The notes under the pieces were generated by a model. That model was not told the origin of the DNA. It did no database searches and saw only the letters and a list, made by a program, of their open reading frames with translations. A DNA stretch of 17,356 bases from Clostridia bacterium (GTDB lineage: Bacteria > Bacillota > Clostridia > Oscillospirales > CAG-272), in NCBI GenBank assembly GCA_900753295.1, contig CAADYQ010000138.1, forward strand, positions 1-17,356, in the 5' to 3' direction. Each line of letters begins with the position of its first letter. The stretch's first letter is position 1. The position numbers were made by a program, and so were the translations under genes. Of this stretch, positions 6,660-13,977 are shown piece by piece.

Positions 6660-8273
6660 ATGAAAAAAACATTGCCAATAATTATATGCTTGCTACTCAC
6701 AGCCGCTATTGTTGCATCATGCAGCGGAAATAAGCCTGATGTTCCCGACATACCCAATATCGGTGATCCAACCTCTACTTCAAATGATTCGTCTCCTTCC
6801 GATACTTCCGGGCAGGAAGTCTATGATGAGATAAAATATCATGAGAAACTCGGTTTTGAAATCATAAAAAGCTATGGCAGTGAAGAATTCACGCATGCAT
6901 ATAATATAAAGACATACGAGGGTTTATATTCACTCGTAGTCGATTCGATATACCGCACAAAGCTCGACATAGATATACTTAAAAATGCCGGATATGACGA
7001 TGGAACATTTGACGGATATACTACGGTAATAATGGATTTTCTGAAAGAAAATGATCCCAAGCATCTGTTGCCCCGGAATCAGTCCACGCTTGCAGCGGGC
7101 AAGCTCCACATTCCCTGGTTGATTTACATCCCGGATTTGATCCAGGCAAATGAAGAACAATTTCTGAGAAATGAAGCTCTGTTCATCGTGTATGCTTTTC
7201 AATGCAAACGCGATGCGTTAGGAGGGGCGGATATCTCCAAAAGGCTTGCTGCATTCCCCGATGTACAGAAAAAGTTAGTCGGCTCATCACCGGTAGTCAC
7301 CGCACAGCGTTTTGATGATGCATCCTGTCGAACCGTGGTTGATATTGATGCCGATGATAATGTCCGGCTCGTCTTCAAGCTCGGGAGAGACGCTGTTCGC
7401 TGCACTGATACAGATGTATATATTCTGAAAAAAGGAGTGGCATTATCTGTTCCTCCGGATTACAGCGGTGACATTTCCATTGCCGCACAAAATGAATACG
7501 GTCTGTTGGGTCCAACAGTGTATTATACCGTAAAGAGCACGGTGGAGCAGATTCCGGATAGCCAGGTGAATTTCAAGTCGTCACGGCTCGAAGCCGCAAT
7601 AAGAGAATACTTAAACAAACCTTCTCCCGCCAAAATAAAAAAATCAGATCTTTCATCAATAACCGATATATTCGTAAACGGAGATCTGATCACGTTAAAC
7701 CGCACCGGATTGACCGTCGAAATGATCAACAGGAATACTCCTGCTGCCGTAAATGATTTTTCATTTTCAGATATCGATAATTTTCCCTGTCTGACTTCAT
7801 TGACCGTCAAACATAATCGCACCGGCGATCCGTCGGGAGATACAGTTCTTAATCTCAGCTGGCTTGAGCTTACCGACTGCGGGATATCTGATATTTCCGG
7901 CTTGTCTGGCTGCAATATTAAAACATTGTGGCTGGCTGATAACAACATCACAGATGTTTCTATCCTCGCCTCTGCAACTGCACTTGACAATGTCATGCTC
8001 GCCAACAATCCGATTTCAAAGGCGGTTTTTCCGTCCAAAGCTATGGCTGTTATCGATATGAGTAACACTCACATAACTGATCTTGCATGTCTTGATGAAG
8101 TTGTTGCAATGTTCAGTTTTGACTGCAGCGGTACGAATGTGAGCGATATTTCACGGCTTACAAAGATCAGAAATATTCATTATCTTACCCTCCCTGCGAA
8201 TGTAGACTATAAAATTGTGCAAAATATATCGTCACTTCGTGAGCTTGTGGTGGGAGACAAAACGATAAAATGA
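6660..8273 (+). CDS. Leucine-rich-repeat lipoprotein
   Basis: The start is ATG 6660, with AGAAAGG 9-10 nt upstream; it opens MKKTLPIIICLLLTAAIVASC, a lipoprotein signal with lipobox VAS-C. After a Ser/Thr/Pro-rich linker there is an uncharacterised N-terminal domain. From about residue 372 to the end run irregular internalin-like leucine-rich repeats (LSWLELTDCGISDISGL, IKTLWLADNNITDVSIL, AVIDMSNTHITDLACL). The 537-aa protein should sit on the outer face of the membrane and bind a protein or peptide partner. It is first in a run of genes joined by ATGA overlaps that encode a second lipoprotein, two permeases and an ATPase. That suggests a receptor or sensor subunit of the transporter; this role is inferred from position. 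Confidence 0.85.
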   Translation: MKKTLPIIICLLLTAAIVASCSGNKPDVPDIPNIGDPTSTSNDSSPSDTSGQEVYDEIKYHEKLGFEIIKSYGSEEFTHAYNIKTYEGLYSLVVDSIYRTKLDIDILKNAGYDDGTFDGYTTVIMDFLKENDPKHLLPRNQSTLAAGKLHIPWLIYIPDLIQANEEQFLRNEALFIVYAFQCKRDALGGADISKRLAAFPDVQKKLVGSSPVVTAQRFDDASCRTVVDIDADDNVRLVFKLGRDAVRCTDTDVYILKKGVALSVPPDYSGDISIAAQNEYGLLGPTVYYTVKSTVEQIPDSQVNFKSSRLEAAIREYLNKPSPAKIKKSDLSSITDIFVNGDLITLNRTGLTVEMINRNTPAAVNDFSFSDIDNFPCLTSLTVKHNRTGDPSGDTVLNLSWLELTDCGISDISGLSGCNIKTLWLADNNITDVSILASATALDNVMLANNPISKAVFPSKAMAVIDMSNTHITDLACLDEVVAMFSFDCSGTNVSDISRLTKIRNIHYLTLPANVDYKIVQNISSLRELVVGDKTIK

Positions 8274-8728
8274 AAAAGATCATTGTTGTTTTTATTGTTT
8301 TTTCAACATTGCTCCTAAGTGCGTGTGGAAATCAGCTTGATGAAAAAGCCGGGGCATTCGGGAACTTCGATCTTACTCCCGCTGATCCGTCGGATGTGCA
8401 CTATTTTATTTACGATTTTGCTACAAATCACGACCCGTATTCTATATACCCGAACAGCGAATATCATTACTATTATTGTGCAGATAGTCTTTACGGCGGA
8501 GGATGTACGCTTGAAGCAGGCTTTGAACCACATACAAAAAAACTTTCGTCTTTTTCAGGTAAGCCTGTTATGCTTTACAATGGGCATTACTACCACGTGG
8601 CAAAGTTTGAGTGCGTGGTTTGCGGAAGTATTGCGGCAGGGTCTGAGTATGTGTTATGCTCTGATAATTCAAAGACATGCGCCGGGAAATGTGCCAATGT
8701 CACTCATTACCGCGAGGTGACACCATGA
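8270..8728 (+). CDS. Small Cys-rich lipoprotein
   Basis: A 152-aa protein starting MKKIIVVFIVFSTLLLSACG, a clear lipoprotein signal with lipobox LSAC. The mature part is Tyr/His-rich. It ends with NG-x3-H-x5-C-x2-C-x11-C-x6-C-x3-C (NGHYYH, CVVC, LCSDNSKTCAGKC), the same layout as the C-terminus of the secreted protein at 5895-6560. The start overlaps the preceding stop (ATGA) and its stop overlaps the next start, so it is made together with the LRR lipoprotein and first permease. I do not recognise a named family. The shared module suggests the two Cys-rich proteins act in one process, for instance binding the same ligand or metal. Confidence 0.8.
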   Translation: MKKIIVVFIVFSTLLLSACGNQLDEKAGAFGNFDLTPADPSDVHYFIYDFATNHDPYSIYPNSEYHYYYCADSLYGGGCTLEAGFEPHTKKLSSFSGKPVMLYNGHYYHVAKFECVVCGSIAAGSEYVLCSDNSKTCAGKCANVTHYREVTP

Positions 8729-10089
8729 AGGCTCTCAGAAATCTGATCCGCATGCCTGCCAGAAGCGTTATCTTTCTATGCATAGATACTGTTTTATCAT
8801 TGCTTCTTATCGGGATGCTCATCATACACGGGATCGCCGGAGAAAGTATCCGGAAAACGGTGGGACCACTCAACTCATGTGTTAAAGTATCCTCCGATTC
8901 GGGAAAGTCAAGACTTACTCTGAATAATGCCCAAGACATTTCAAACGGCTTCGGTGTTATTCAAGGTTATCATGCATGGGCGGAAACCATTGGTGAACTG
9001 ACTGGGCTAATGCACTTTGACGTTGAAAAAAACACTGACCCAGCCGGCACCGGCAAAGCCGAGTTCGCGCCATTTTCCATCTTTGCGGTCACGTCAACCG
9101 ACATCATGAGCGATTTTTACTCCGGTCGCCGAATTATTGTATCCGGAGACGGTATCAGCCGTGAGGATAATGATAGTGGTAAGCTAAAGCTCGTCGTTTC
9201 CGAAGCGCTTGCGGGACTTAATCATCTCAAACTTGGAGACAGAGTAGACATCACAGTAAAAACGGTGTATTCCCCCGATCCTGTATCATGTACCGTGTAT
9301 GTTGGCGGTATTTATTCAGACACCATAAACTATAACAACAATGCAGCGTACAGCTATCAGATGCCGGAAAACGACGTATATATTCCTATGTCCGTTTACG
9401 ATTACATGATGAGTGCATCAGTTGATAATATCACTCCCAAGGAATTGTATTTTGAACTTGAGCACATGTCCCCAAAGGTCATATCTGCTCTTGAAGACAG
9501 GCTCAGAACTGTTGGGCTTTATACTACGACCGATATATCCCTTGTTCCGTTTACCCCGGAAACGGAATCCGCCGCAATGTCAAAAATGGCAACGGCTCTT
9601 GACATCGCTATTTGGGCAGTAGCAATTTGCTTTGCGTGCTCACTGCTTGGACTGCTTATGTGGAATCTTCAGTCACGCAAGCGGGAGATCGGAATATATT
9701 GTGTGCTCGGAATGAAACGCAGCAGGATCTCTGCAGGATTGACGCGCGAAACACTCGGGCTGTTTTTGCCTGCTTTTCTTCTGTCTGTATCGGCACTTTG
9801 CTTGGTTTTGCTTTGTCGAGGCGAGGCACTTTACTTAAAACTGTTTCCCGGAACCGGCAATGCAGCATATGAAACTACTGTTGATACTGTCTTATATAAC
9901 GCCGCCGTACGCCATGCAGTTACGGAGACGTTTGCTGACCCCGCACGGATATTATCGCAATATCTGCTTCCTGCTGTATTGACCGCAGCTGTGATATGCA
10001 TGGTAGTTATTATGCTTGTACACGCAGTGTCCTTCGTTATAATATCCCGCTTTGACGCCATGCGCACCATGGGAGGAAACACACAATGA
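8725..10089 (+). CDS. ABC transporter permease, FtsX/MacB type
   Basis: I take ATG 8725 (MKALRNLIRMPAR), since GAGGTGA lies just upstream and it overlaps the previous stop; an earlier start at 8677 would add 16 unlikely residues. The 454-aa product has the standard four-segment layout: TM1 about 14-37, a large outer domain to about 290, TM2 about 292-313, TM3 about 343-364, TM4 about 413-438. The outer domain has MacB periplasmic-core-type motifs (LKLGDRVDITV, then VGGIY and DVYIPMSVYDY). The loop after TM2, SRKREIGIYCVLGMKRSRI, is the typical coupling region that contacts the ATPase. Such mechanotransmitting transporters act on lipoproteins, peptides or envelope enzymes rather than moving solutes through a pore. 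Confidence 0.9.
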   Translation: MKALRNLIRMPARSVIFLCIDTVLSLLLIGMLIIHGIAGESIRKTVGPLNSCVKVSSDSGKSRLTLNNAQDISNGFGVIQGYHAWAETIGELTGLMHFDVEKNTDPAGTGKAEFAPFSIFAVTSTDIMSDFYSGRRIIVSGDGISREDNDSGKLKLVVSEALAGLNHLKLGDRVDITVKTVYSPDPVSCTVYVGGIYSDTINYNNNAAYSYQMPENDVYIPMSVYDYMMSASVDNITPKELYFELEHMSPKVISALEDRLRTVGLYTTTDISLVPFTPETESAAMSKMATALDIAIWAVAICFACSLLGLLMWNLQSRKREIGIYCVLGMKRSRISAGLTRETLGLFLPAFLLSVSALCLVLLCRGEALYLKLFPGTGNAAYETTVDTVLYNAAVRHAVTETFADPARILSQYLLPAVLTAAVICMVVIMLVHAVSFVIISRFDAMRTMGGNTQ

Positions 10090-11840
10090 AACTTATCATA
10101 AAACATGCTTTTATCAACATTGTCCGTATCCCTGCCAGAACGATCTTGTGTTTTCTCGTGGCATTTACAACGGCGGCTGTTTCTGCTGTATGTTTTCACA
10201 TATATTCATCGGTGGTTTGTGCGAAATCGAGCTTTGTCGAATCATATCCGTTTGTTGCCACGGTAACGGTGTGTAAAATCACTTCACCGGACGGTACATA
10301 TATACCATCGGAATCGTCACTGACGCTTGACAATATAAGCATGCTTGCAAAATCAGATAGTGTCCATGCGTATAACATATCGCTTTCGGCGGGTGTTCTT
10401 GGTGAGGATGAATTTATGGGACGAATTCCGGACGAATCGTTATTTACGGCAGAGCCTCCGGAAACTTTGGTATATACCGATCAGACCAGGGTGATTGCCG
10501 TAAATAATATCCTTCTTACCGAAGCATTTTTCAGTGGAGACAGCACGATAATTTCCGGATCGCTGTTTGATGCTGAAGATATGCGAGGCGGGCAATATCC
10601 CATAATAATATCCGAACATACCGCTGCCAGATACGGTGTTTCTGTCGGAGGTACGGTCACATTGAAAGTCAACGGCAGATCAAATTATTCAATCTACACG
10701 GTTACAGGCATTTATCGCAGCTTGCGTGGAATGACATCAGCTTACATTCCGCTGACCGATTTTTTTCGCGACCGTACTGCATTTGGATCATACGGCGCTT
10801 ACCTTGAAAACAACAAGCCTCGATTTGATACGGTATCGCGCCTGGACTTTATGCTTGACTCACCTGATGGGGCTGAAAAATTTATAAACGATGCCATAGC
10901 CGAAGGATTTGACATATCATCTTTCGATATATCGGTCAATGACAAACCGTATAAGAGTATATTGCAAAGTATGGATGGTATCATGTCGATGTCTCTTGGC
11001 ATCCTGATTGCCGTAATTGCTGTTAGCACGATTGTTTTTGTGCTGGTGTGTTTCTTTTTCAGCCTTTCCCGTAAATATGAACGCACCGTACTGCGTGCCA
11101 TGGGAATGAAAAATGTTCAGATCAACGCAATGTTTGCCTGCGAGATCATCATTATTGCAGTTTTTGCGCTCGTGTCGGGGATCCTCACAGGATACGCTGT
11201 TTCGGATACCGCAATACAAGCAGTGGAACGCTCCTCAGTTGCGTCAGTTGTCGAGGAGGCAAATCTTGTTAAAACGGCGGATACGGTACGGGAACAGCGT
11301 GGACTTACTCTGCAAAGAAAAATTGAAATATCTCTTACACAAGGGTGCAGTAAGCTGGAGGGATACATCTACCCCGTCTCATCCCTTCCGGATGATGGCA
11401 TTGGTCTGAGGTTTGAATGCTTCTGGGATAAAGAGAGGTCACTAAGGCTGATCGGAATAACTGAATTTGATGTACCGGACTTTACAAATGCGGCGTCCTA
11501 TGACCGTGAGATATGCAGTGAACCACATCGGTTGACCGGATATGTGTTCCGATGCTATGTCCCGCAAGGCTCCGGTTACACCGTCGGCAGCATCATACAG
11601 GTGTCTACACGCAAGGAAAACACAGGTGTGATGTTTATCACTAACGATGGTGTTCCGGCATATGAGACGCCGATGACGGTAAGCATCTCCCTTATAGTTG
11701 CAGGCGAATATGTATCGGATAAGTACAGTGATATCATTATGCCGATGGCAGAATTGGAGCTTATGTGCGATTACGTAGGTGTTTCCGGAGATGTGTACCG
11801 AACAGTAAGATTCGACGAGATAATAAGGAGGCAAAAATGA
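10086..11840 (+). CDS. ABC transporter permease, FtsX type, with unusual C-terminal domain
   Basis: A 584-aa partner permease that overlaps both neighbours by ATGA. TM1 is at about 17-42, followed by an outer domain with YGVSVGGTVTL and TVTGIY. TM2 is about 302-326, the coupling loop RKYERTVLRAMGMKN follows, and TM3 is about 349-371. The usual TM4 is absent. Instead about 210 polar residues follow with no hydrophobic segment, containing GYTVGSIIQVS and VAGEY, which resemble the outer-domain core a second time. If TM1 to TM3 have the normal topology, this end lies outside the cell. Either the gene lost its last membrane segments, or it is a derived form that presents a second receptor-like domain. 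The reading frame is clean and coupled to the ATPase, which argues against simple decay. Confidence 0.85.
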   Translation: MKLIIKHAFINIVRIPARTILCFLVAFTTAAVSAVCFHIYSSVVCAKSSFVESYPFVATVTVCKITSPDGTYIPSESSLTLDNISMLAKSDSVHAYNISLSAGVLGEDEFMGRIPDESLFTAEPPETLVYTDQTRVIAVNNILLTEAFFSGDSTIISGSLFDAEDMRGGQYPIIISEHTAARYGVSVGGTVTLKVNGRSNYSIYTVTGIYRSLRGMTSAYIPLTDFFRDRTAFGSYGAYLENNKPRFDTVSRLDFMLDSPDGAEKFINDAIAEGFDISSFDISVNDKPYKSILQSMDGIMSMSLGILIAVIAVSTIVFVLVCFFFSLSRKYERTVLRAMGMKNVQINAMFACEIIIIAVFALVSGILTGYAVSDTAIQAVERSSVASVVEEANLVKTADTVREQRGLTLQRKIEISLTQGCSKLEGYIYPVSSLPDDGIGLRFECFWDKERSLRLIGITEFDVPDFTNAASYDREICSEPHRLTGYVFRCYVPQGSGYTVGSIIQVSTRKENTGVMFITNDGVPAYETPMTVSISLIVAGEYVSDKYSDIIMPMAELELMCDYVGVSGDVYRTVRFDEIIRRQK

Positions 11841-12487
11841 TAGAACTCAGCAACGTAACATATGATTATACCTCCAAAGCGGGAAAAGTGCACGCTCTGC
11901 GTGGCGTAAGTGTAAAATTTGAGCCTGGAAAAATGTATGCCATAACCGGACGTTCCGGATCCGGCAAAACAACATTGCTTTCGCTTATTGCCGGGCTGGA
12001 CAGTCCGCTTAACGGCACTATTACAGTAAATGGGACGGATATTTCTGGTGTTGATCGTGATAAGTACCGGCGCGAGAACATCGGCATGGTGTTTCAGGCG
12101 TACTACCTGCTTCCTCAGCTTACTGTTGCGGAAAATATTATGCTGTCATCGGAAATAACAAAGCAAGCGAAACCTGACGTCGGTATGCTTCTTGAAATTG
12201 TCGGACTAAGTGCTTTCCATGGAAAAAAGCGCGCAAATCAGCTGTCCGGCGGGGAGCAACAACGCGTCGCTATTGCTCGGGCGATAGCAACCGAACCGCC
12301 AATAATTCTTGCAGACGAACCCACAGGCAACCTTGATAACGAGAACAGTAAAAACATTATTTCGCTTCTGAAATCAATGGCACATGAAAGACAAAAATGT
12401 GTTATTGTTGTCACTCACTCTGAAGAAATAGCTGCTGAAGCGGATGTACGATATGTCATGTCAGACGGAAGCCTGCGCGCCGTTTAA
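11837..12487 (+). CDS. ABC transporter ATPase, MacB/LolD type
   Basis: A 216-aa ATP-binding subunit that powers the two permeases. Motifs: Walker A GRSGSGKTT (about 38-46), Q-loop VFQAYYLLPQLT, signature LSGGEQQRVAIARA, Walker B IILADEPTGNLD, and H-loop VVTHS. The LDEPTGNLD-like Walker B and the short length fit the MacB/LolD/FtsE group rather than importers. The ATG at 11837 has AGGAGG about 6 nt upstream and overlaps the previous stop. Earlier in-frame codons lie inside the permease gene and are not used. No membrane-fusion protein or outer-membrane channel gene is nearby, as expected for a Gram-positive-type envelope. Confidence 0.95.
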   Translation: MIELSNVTYDYTSKAGKVHALRGVSVKFEPGKMYAITGRSGSGKTTLLSLIAGLDSPLNGTITVNGTDISGVDRDKYRRENIGMVFQAYYLLPQLTVAENIMLSSEITKQAKPDVGMLLEIVGLSAFHGKKRANQLSGGEQQRVAIARAIATEPPIILADEPTGNLDNENSKNIISLLKSMAHERQKCVIVVTHSEEIAAEADVRYVMSDGSLRAV

Positions 12488-12648
12488 TGGCTAACAATAC
12501 GGTTTTGCTCAGAAAGGCGGATGAGTACAATAAGCAGCGGATGGAACTGATTACACAGGACTACAAGTATGATAAAAGGATCGTAAAAATACGCTCCTCC
12601 TCTCGTTACACCGATTTCGCATATTTCTGTAAAAAATCAAAAAGGTGA
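12487..12648 (+). CDS. 53-aa hypothetical protein coupled to the ATPase gene
   Basis: Starts MANNTVLLRK and ends FAYFCKKSKR. The start overlaps the ATPase stop in TAATG, which favours re-initiation, but no clear ribosome site precedes it. It is basic and rich in Lys, Arg and Tyr, with no membrane segment. The last codons and the stop lie in the left arm of the operon terminator. It is too short to assign to a family; it could be a small regulator of the transporter, or a chance frame. Confidence 0.45.
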   Translation: MANNTVLLRKADEYNKQRMELITQDYKYDKRIVKIRSSSRYTDFAYFCKKSKR

Positions 12649-12688
12649 TCTTTCCGGACAATTGGAAAGGTCACCTCTTTGATTTTTT
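12631..12688. terminator. Long bidirectional terminator between convergent genes
   Basis: 25-base arms (12631-12655 and 12664-12688) pair with a single A-C mismatch and one G-U pair around an 8-nt loop. The arms begin with A's and end with T's, so it works on both strands. It ends the ABC operon and the convergent repressor gene, whose stop codon overlaps its right edge. Confidence 0.9.
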
Positions 12689-13394
12689 ATACTCTCCCCA
12701 CAACTCTTCCGCAGCAGAACACACTGTCATGCTCGGAAATGCGGATGGGCTTATACTTTTCGTTATGCGAGATCAGGCAACCGTTCCCGCGCTCCTTGAT
12801 GAAAACATCACCGTTGACAACGAAAATACCGATCTCGCCGACATCGACGGAATCGCATTTTTCAACAAAAACCTTGTCTCCGTCATGGTAGGTCGGTTCC
12901 ATGCTGTCGCCGCCGACCGAAATCACGAAGTCCGCCTTCTCCGCTTCCTTGGATTCGGGAACGAGGATCTCCTCGGCAAGCTCGCTGTCAAGAATATTGC
13001 CCGTGCCTGCAGAAGCCGGAAGCGTGTAATGATCCATTCTCAGCATACGGCTCTTGGATTTCCTGCCGGTCGCGGATACTCGCCTGTACTCGCTGTCAAT
13101 AAGATAATCCACGATTTCTTTACCGTGTTCGTCAAGGACACGGTATTTTTTTATCGTCTCCCATTCGGCAGCCGTTGGGCGTTCCGACATCGACCTGCAA
13201 CCGATCATCTCGTCTGCGGATACACCAAGAAGGTCACAAAGCTTCGCCAGCTTGTCACAGTCTGGGCGGCCAATTCCCTTTTCCCAGTTGTATATCACCC
13301 TGCCGGAGCTTTCACCGAGCGCATCAGCAATCTCCTGTTGCGTCATGCCGCGGATACCTCTGTATTTTTTAATCTGTTCGCCTATTACGCTCAT
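12687..13394 (-). CDS. LexA-like phage-type repressor (HTH + S24 peptidase)
   Basis: A 235-aa repressor. The N-terminal Xre/HTH_3 domain (about 5-62) contains MTQQEIADALGESSGRVIYN and WEKGIGRPD. A linker leads to the S24 self-cleaving domain, with Ser164 in GGDSMEPTYHDGD and Lys200 in GDVFIKERG, the usual Ser-Lys dyad. A likely cleavage site is Ala129-Gly130 in PASAGTG. Such proteins hold a mobile element quiet and are inactivated during the SOS response. GGAGG lies 8 nt before the ATG. It is divergent from the small ORF at 13544, with two consensus promoters back to back. Sequence shared with the recombinase promoter suggests it also silences the recombinase. Confidence 0.93.
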   Translation of the reverse strand: MSVIGEQIKKYRGIRGMTQQEIADALGESSGRVIYNWEKGIGRPDCDKLAKLCDLLGVSADEMIGCRSMSERPTAAEWETIKKYRVLDEHGKEIVDYLIDSEYRRVSATGRKSKSRMLRMDHYTLPASAGTGNILDSELAEEILVPESKEAEKADFVISVGGDSMEPTYHDGDKVFVEKCDSVDVGEIGIFVVNGDVFIKERGNGCLISHNEKYKPIRISEHDSVFCCGRVVGRV

Positions 13395-13425
13395 GCAGAA
13401 TTCCTCCGAATCTTATTACTCATAC

Positions 13426-13454
13426 AGTATACCACATCTCATTGTAGTTGTCAA
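13426..13454 (-). promoter_or_regulatory. Repressor gene promoter
   Basis: On the minus strand: TTGACA (13449-13454), a 17-bp spacer, and TATACT (13426-13431). The block TTGTCAAGA-N2-AAATACAA (13448-13466, plus reading) spans the -35 and matches the recombinase promoter region at 17 of 19 positions. Confidence 0.85.
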
Positions 13455-13462
13455 GAACAAAT

Positions 13463-13505
13463 ACAATATTTTTGTGCGTGGCTATTGACAACACAATATT
13501 TTTGT
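13463..13505. promoter_or_regulatory. Putative repressor operators
   Basis: The 13-mer ACAATATTTTTGT occurs exactly at 13463-13475 and 13493-13505, with starts 30 bp apart. Each has ACAA and TTGT ends, so each is a partial dyad. The second overlaps the spacer of the rightward promoter; the first lies between the two -35 boxes. GTTGTCAA (13447-13454) and TTGACAAC (13485-13492) form a further inverted repeat over the two -35 boxes. Confidence 0.6.
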
Positions 13506-13513
13506 AGTATAAT
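13485..13513 (+). promoter_or_regulatory. Rightward divergent promoter
   Basis: TTGACA (13485-13490), a 17-bp spacer, and TATAAT (13508-13513), a full consensus. It drives the ORF at 13544 and possibly the gene at 13978. One operator-like 13-mer lies within the spacer. Confidence 0.85.
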
Positions 13514-13543
13514 ATCAAATGCACAACGAGAAAGGAGAGCAAT

Positions 13544-13621
13544 ATGGCAGGCAAACTAAAAAACTTCTTTTACAGCCCAAAAAGAGCAGGATTCACGACA
13601 TTCGATTTTCAAGCAGGTTAA
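13544..13621 (+). CDS. 25-aa ORF under the rightward promoter
   Basis: Reads MAGKLKNFFYSPKRAGFTTF and five more residues, then TAA. It has an excellent ribosome site (AAAGGAGAG, about 7 nt before the ATG) and a perfect promoter. This is the place where phage-like elements keep their first early gene. It may be a short peptide, or the start of a gene whose remainder has been lost: the same frame continues after the stop for 32 codons before the next stop. No family recognised. Confidence 0.4.
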   Translation: MAGKLKNFFYSPKRAGFTTFDFQAG

Positions 13622-13977
13622 AGCCGCGCCACAATTTCGGCTCGGCACTTAACACCGGACGGCAGAGCCGACCGAATTTGCGAGATTTCACGAGAAAATG
13701 CGAGATTTTGAGAGACTCCGAAAAAAGTCGTTTGTGTCACTTTTTCATAGCCATGGCACTGAAATTCGTTTTCTATACCACAATTCACGCAAAAGGCGGG
13801 CTTTGAAGCACTTTTTGTGCGGCTGCGGAATGTCACTGATATTATCTCAGCTTATAATGAAAAGGGGGGGATGTAGCTCTTAAAAATGCGAATTTGTGCA
13901 CATAAAGGCATTGCCAAACAGGCGTAGGCGAGCAGAAAGGTTTTGATATTTCAATGTAAGAGAGGATGCCGTTAAAA
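13622..13977. other. Apparent non-coding or decayed stretch
   Basis: Frames here are short and interrupted and lack ribosome sites. One plus-strand fragment (about 13794-13900) reads GFEALFVRLRNVTDIISAYN and further before a stop, which looks like real protein sequence and may be the remnant of a lost gene. A 72-codon minus-strand frame (13618-13836) has no ribosome site. GCGAGATTT occurs twice within about 30 bp near 13680-13710. Confidence 0.4.

Noticed and set aside
12645..13559. 304-codon plus-strand frame
   Set aside because: It lies antisense to the S24 repressor, whose motifs, ribosome site and promoter are all clear. The plus-strand frame has no ribosome site and translates the terminator and promoter region.
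13618..13836. 72-codon minus-strand frame with one CxxC
   Set aside because: No ribosome site or promoter; it runs antisense through the end of the 25-aa ORF. Kept only as part of the unexplained stretch.
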